DNA of 64,000 bases from Pelecanus crispus (taxonomy: Eukaryota > Chordata > Aves > Pelecaniformes > Pelecanidae): NCBI RefSeq assembly GCF_030463565.1, contig NC_134652.1, positions 8,521,897 to 8,585,896 of the forward strand, written 5' to 3'. Made by a program: the position numbers and the translations under genes. Shown here one piece after another: positions 59,346 through 64,000 of the stretch (positions are counted from its first letter, which is position 1; every line of letters starts with the position of its first letter). Under the pieces are notes generated by a model, which saw only the letters and a program-made list of their open reading frames with translations, was not told the DNA's origin and ran no database searches.

Positions 59346-61552
59346 CAGACAAAAAGATAAAACTAAGACAAAAATTTGCATGGAAAAGCTTCATACTAAC
59401 CAGGCAGTAGGTTGCTAACTGAGCAGTCACTGGAGTTGAACTTAATCTGGCAGGAGTCTAAATCAAGAGCAGTTTTGACAACATCAGTAGCACCGTATCT
59501 CCGTGGAAGAGCTTAGAATCGGTCCTCAGAGATGTGCATCCTCCTGAACTGGTAAAGGTTGCTGTGGCTGGACCTCTGCTTCTCTTACCTGGTACGTGGG
59601 GATCTGTTTGGCCTTCACAGCTAGACATCACACGGATGTTGTATGTGCCATATTAAAAGGCAGGGAGGGGATGGCATCATTTCTACACCTTAGAACTCAA
59701 CAATGGGGCCTTGGCAATTTTTCAGCTTCCCTGCTGAATAACCCCTCTGTTTCCTGAATATTTTTTTTTTTCTTTTATTGGTGGATGGTCTTAGAGCACT
59801 GCCCCGAGGATCGCTTTCAGTCCCTCTGGCACCCCTGGGAAAACACAGCATTCTCTGTACTACTTTTCTTCCACCTGTAAAATAAAAGAAAACATTTTTT
59901 TCCATCTATAAGAATAACATAAACCATATTTCTTCTCTTATCCAGTTAGTTTTGTTCAGGTTGTAAATGTCTTAAAGCATACTCAGTCTTTTTGCACAGC
60001 ATCTAATCCATCAGGAGCACAAACAGATATGGGGATTCTACATATTATTAATATAACTTCATTTTTCTTGTGTTATTGGGTGGTAGAAACATCCTGGCAA
60101 AAGAAATGGCCAAACAATATCCTAGGAATATCCCAGTCTTTAGAAACATACTAGTATTTGAGATTTGTATCTCTCTCTGTCATATAGATTAATAAGCAAA
60201 ATAGTAACAATATATAAACCCCTTTATATCCATTAACAGAAAAGTGAGTGATATAGTAAAAAGAATACTATTGCCATATTTCTGCCCAAATTATTCCTTC
60301 CTAACAGTGCAATTACTATGGGCCCAGCACTACTCCTTTCAAGCAAAAACAAATGTTAGAATTCAGCCAGCATATATCTGGACTCTAGGATGTCTTATTC
60401 ACTTATGTAGATTTTTTCCTTCTAGCAACTTGAAAACACAATAAATCACCCTTCTTTTGCACCCAGAGGTGGAATGCGCCTTCTACCATAAAGGTGCTCA
60501 AGGAGTTTGGTTTCCAAATTTTGTAGATCCCTTTGTCAAACGAATCTGCTGGACTCCAGCATTAGGCGTGTCTTGTACCTTTCTACCTCCGAAGTCCCAG
60601 CCTTGCACAAAACTAGTGGCGAAGCGTCCATTTGCTTGGTAGACACATATTTTGGAGCAAACAATCCTTACGCCTTTGTTTTTCCTACTAATGCTGAAGC
60701 TCAAGCTAAAATGTGCTTTTCCAGGGAAGGGACACGTAAGACAAAATGGTTTCACTAAACTATCACCTCCGCTATGATGTGGTTATGCCAAATGGCTTGT
60801 CTCTTCTACTGATCACACTTTTGCTTTTTTCCTTACCAGAGGCACGAGTTACATAGTAATAACTATTAATGTTAACTGCTATCTGAAAAGTACTACTCTA
60901 GTTTTTTCCTACCCAATGCCATCTGTCTTTCTGATATATTACAGAATATCCTGCTCCTGATACTTCAAGGAAGAACAAACTAAGCCCCAAACAGATGTGC
61001 TTCTGCAACACTCCTTTGTGTGATCAGTGTCCAGCCCGGGGTGTAAGATTCAATCACGCTGATCGCTGTTTCCAACCTTGTGTAATCCTAACAACGTCCA
61101 ATTCACTTTAAAATCAAGCTAAGGTATTTGCCTCGGTAACCTCCTGCAATGGCAGCTCCCATAGGTGATGAGACATGTGTCTAGGCATTTACTTTTCATT
61201 CTAAATTTGCTGCTTTTTAATTTAACCTGATGTTTGTTCTCATGTGATAAAATAAAGTCTAATGTTATGTGCTTGAGAATTTTGACTTCCACAATCAGCT
61301 CCACTTTCATCTTGTCCTTCCCACCAACATAATTCCAGACTTTGCCATCTCTCATGTATTAATCCTAGCAGCTCTGTAATTATTTTTATTCTCATTTCTT
61401 GAACATTTTTGGACTCTGCTATATACCTCATGAGAGAAGAGGATAAAAAGTATGAACACAGAGTTAATGTGGATTTATGGCATAATCCTGTGTTATCCTG
61501 ATGGTTTTTTGGCATTCTGCTCTATCTCTATTTAATAAATCCAAATAATCCT

Positions 61553-61578
61553 GTTTTGTTTTGTTTTGTTTTGTTTTT
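61553..61578 (+). repeat. (TTTTG)n microsatellite
   Basis: About five TTTTG units are followed by a T run. A similar but separate TTTTTG tract follows the large homopyrimidine array at 52.9 kb. Confidence 0.85.
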
Positions 61579-64000
61579 TTGTTCTTTTTTTAAGCTGCTG
61601 TTATAGATTGAGGTGAATTAGACACTGATGACTCCTGGTGCAGGTTCTTTTTCCTCAGAGATTCCTGGAAATTCAGGGCTTTTCAGATTATTCAAGCTAT
61701 ACGGCTAATAACTGATGATTTGCATTACCTTGCAATTAGCCTTGTTCAGAGTTGTCTGCCATCGTGATGCTCAGCCTCCCAGTGTGTTTAAATCCATCAG
61801 GTAAAGTATTCACCATGAAGTGAAGTCACCCTAAACCGACCCACAATCTCCAACAGGCTTTAACAAACAAAACTGCACTGATTTTTTTGCCTACTTTTTC
61901 CATCATTTTCCCTGATGAAGTGTTAGGAAGTATATTGAACCATTACTTCAGGTGTCCATCTAAAATACTACTGTATTTCAGGTAACAAAATCCTGCCAGT
62001 ATCAAGCTACACATTCAGTCCAAAAACTTCCTGTGAATGTGGCCACATTTCTCTTTATGGTATGAGTTAACCTTCAAGACCTATAGTTCAAGAATTTCTT
62101 ATTTAGCTTCTTGTTTGTTGGGTGTAGCCAAAGCACCCAGGTAGAAAAACCTTTCCAAAACAGATTTTATTTTGTTTATGGTTTGTATTTGTGACTTCCA
62201 TTGACATTTCGCATTTTCATGTGGGAGAAGTACTTGGTAATAAGGTAAAACCAGCAGTAAAAAAATCCAAAGATATCATTCCGAGAAGATTTTCGCCAAG
62301 TCTACTGGCTACCACATTACACCAGCCTTGGGATGATGGCAGAGTTTATCTCACTCCCGAGTGAAGGGGTGGCTTTTGACCTCTCACATCATCCTAGTTA
62401 CTAGCTGGTACCTAAGGAACGGACTCAGCTCAGCAAGGCCATCCTGTACAGCCTTCCCCTGGCTCCTTGGGGCCACAGTTATGAGTATTTGAGACATGCT
62501 TTGTGTTCAATCTGATCTGACTTAAGCTTTCAAAATGAAAGAACTGAGTTATTTTAATCCAAAATCCAAGCTTTCTTTTTTTTTTTTTCTTTTGGTGCAC
62601 AGGTCTTCAACATTCAAATTCCAAGTATTGAAAAGAGTACAGATCACATGTACTACCTTTGCAAACTTCTCCTCTCACGCTGTTTAAACCTTTCCATTGA
62701 CTGTAGAAATGAACAGGATTGCAAGAGCTTTAGCACACATAGTAAAGGCTCGTGGGCTAACGGCTTTTGAGGTGGTAAACGCTCATGAGTACTCAAGCAA
62801 AGTTGGTAAAGCTACTACCCCTGTCAGGAGAGGGTGAAATGAAGGCAGAGGGAGTTTGAGTGTTCAGGTGGTGGTGGTTACGGAGGGAGTCAGTGACACA
62901 GCTGAGCCTGAAACCAAAGGCTCTCAATCTGCTCTCAGAGAACAAACAGTATTTCCTCTTAATTCACAGTTTTCGCTCATGAAAAGACTCATATCTCACC
63001 ATTGTTCAGATGGCTCGCATATGCCGTGGGCATGATACAGGCAATGAAGCTTTGTATTAATCTACTGTCCAGATTGATAACTGTAAGGGGCAGCTTATAA
63101 TGACCACAACGTGATTAATCATGATACACATGTGATACCCATGCTCATTATTACTGGCCTCCAGAACAGCACTGCTGAGTGCTGCCAATATGCTCAGTTT
63201 AGTATCTGGAAGAGACAATACTGCAATTACTGGCAAAGTATGCAGAAAAATTAAGCAGCTAGTTCGGTATTCTGCATCAGGCTAGTAAGCAGGAGTATAG
63301 CAAAGCATGGGAATGTAACAGCTAAAAGGAAAAACATGTATTCTCTTGTTCTGCAACTTTATTTTAAATAGGTGTCTGAATATGCTCATTTATTTTAAAC
63401 AGTTGTCTTGCAGAATGCTTGCTCGAAGAGAAATATATAGGGCATTAGCATGAAGCACACAACACCTGCCTAAGAGCTGATGAAGCCTATTTGGAAGCAG
63501 AGCTACATCCCTATTTCATACCAATGTATGGTGGCGTTGCCCACCATAAGACAGAAAGAGATTGTCTTTGTCTCACTGTTGTACCTGTTAGAGTCCTTGG
63601 GAGCCCGTGACATTTAATTTCACATAAAACACATCATGTGATGCCTTCTATATCATGATCCGGGGACCCGCATGACCTTGAACAACACAAAGGTACCTGG
63701 ACATCAGTCCTTGGGAAAGTGGAATTAGTACTGTTTCTAGCCATGTAGACTACCACAAACACAACAGCCTTATCTTCCACTTTACACAGAAAGCTGAACT
63801 GACTCAAAGACTTCAATCCTTTTCTCCAAAGACAGTGTAAATCTTCCAGATAAACACATGGTCCTGTTCTTCAAGGATACTACTCACCTGTGTGGGAAGA
63901 GGACCATTTTCTAGGCTCATTTGCAGGAGAGGGAGCCAATTCCCACTAGAACAAATTACCATCTTCAACTAATGGCTTATGCTTCTTAAATGTCCCCTGA

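Larger units (their letters stand above)
57371..64000. other. Intergenic to window end, no gene recognised
   Basis: A moderately GC-rich patch at about 57760-58720 gives several overlapping short frames without homology. The rest is AT-rich, with the remnant at 59195-59345 and the TTTTG microsatellite at 61553. VAX1, expected on this side by human synteny, is not present. Confidence 0.55.

Noticed and set aside
53000..64000. VAX1 homeodomain exons
   Set aside because: Looked for the WFQNRR-type helix-3 coding sequence and for the homeodomain in open frames of this part and of the CpG island; none found.

Overview
The window is vertebrate nuclear DNA, most probably from a passerine bird. It is mostly AT-rich, gene-poor DNA with spliced coding exons, GT/AG introns and degenerate amniote repeats. 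It also carries three bird-type retroelements: a CR1 LINE 3' end, a solo LTR of a family common in neoavian genomes, and a tRNA-Ile/CR1-tailed SINE with a perfect 10-bp target-site duplication. SINEs of this composition (TguSINE1 type) are known from passerines. That identification is from memory of the family and was not checked against a database.

The only protein-coding gene I can support is KCNK18 (TRESK, a two-pore-domain K+ channel) on the minus strand. It has three coding exons at 29785-29569, 28483-28337 and 25132-24321. The splice phases agree and predict a 391-residue protein with four membrane segments and both K+ selectivity filters (TTVGYG and TTIGFG). In human, KCNK18 lies between VAX1 and SLC18A2. 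I found no VAX1 homeodomain and no SLC18A2 coding sequence here, so both flanking gaps look intergenic, or the neighbours lie outside the window.

Layout. 1-24 kb: intergenic DNA with the solo LTR (4892-5467), MIR-like remnants and simple repeats. 24.1-29.9 kb: KCNK18. 31.2-32.4 kb: a long, very old CR1/L3-like LINE fossil just upstream of KCNK18. 32.4-43.6 kb: intergenic, with an old CR1 (39.1-39.5 kb) and a younger CR1 (40.1-40.8 kb). 43.6-44.1 kb: a small CpG-rich island, followed by the SINE (44247-44390). 49.4-52.35 kb: a large CpG-rich island with no recognised gene, ending abruptly in a ~555-bp TTTTTTC-type homopyrimidine array (52352-52907). 53-64 kb: AT-rich intergenic DNA with palindromic MITE-like and MIR-like fossils.

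I see no operon, CRISPR array, mobile gene cassette or other multi-gene system. The most useful leads are: altered calcineurin-docking segments in this TRESK; an orphan CpG island with a possible first exon beside an unusual homopyrimidine array; the lineage-diagnostic SINE; and the LTR that keeps a palindromic CRE. CpG islands and repeats were judged by eye; no composition or alignment scores were computed.
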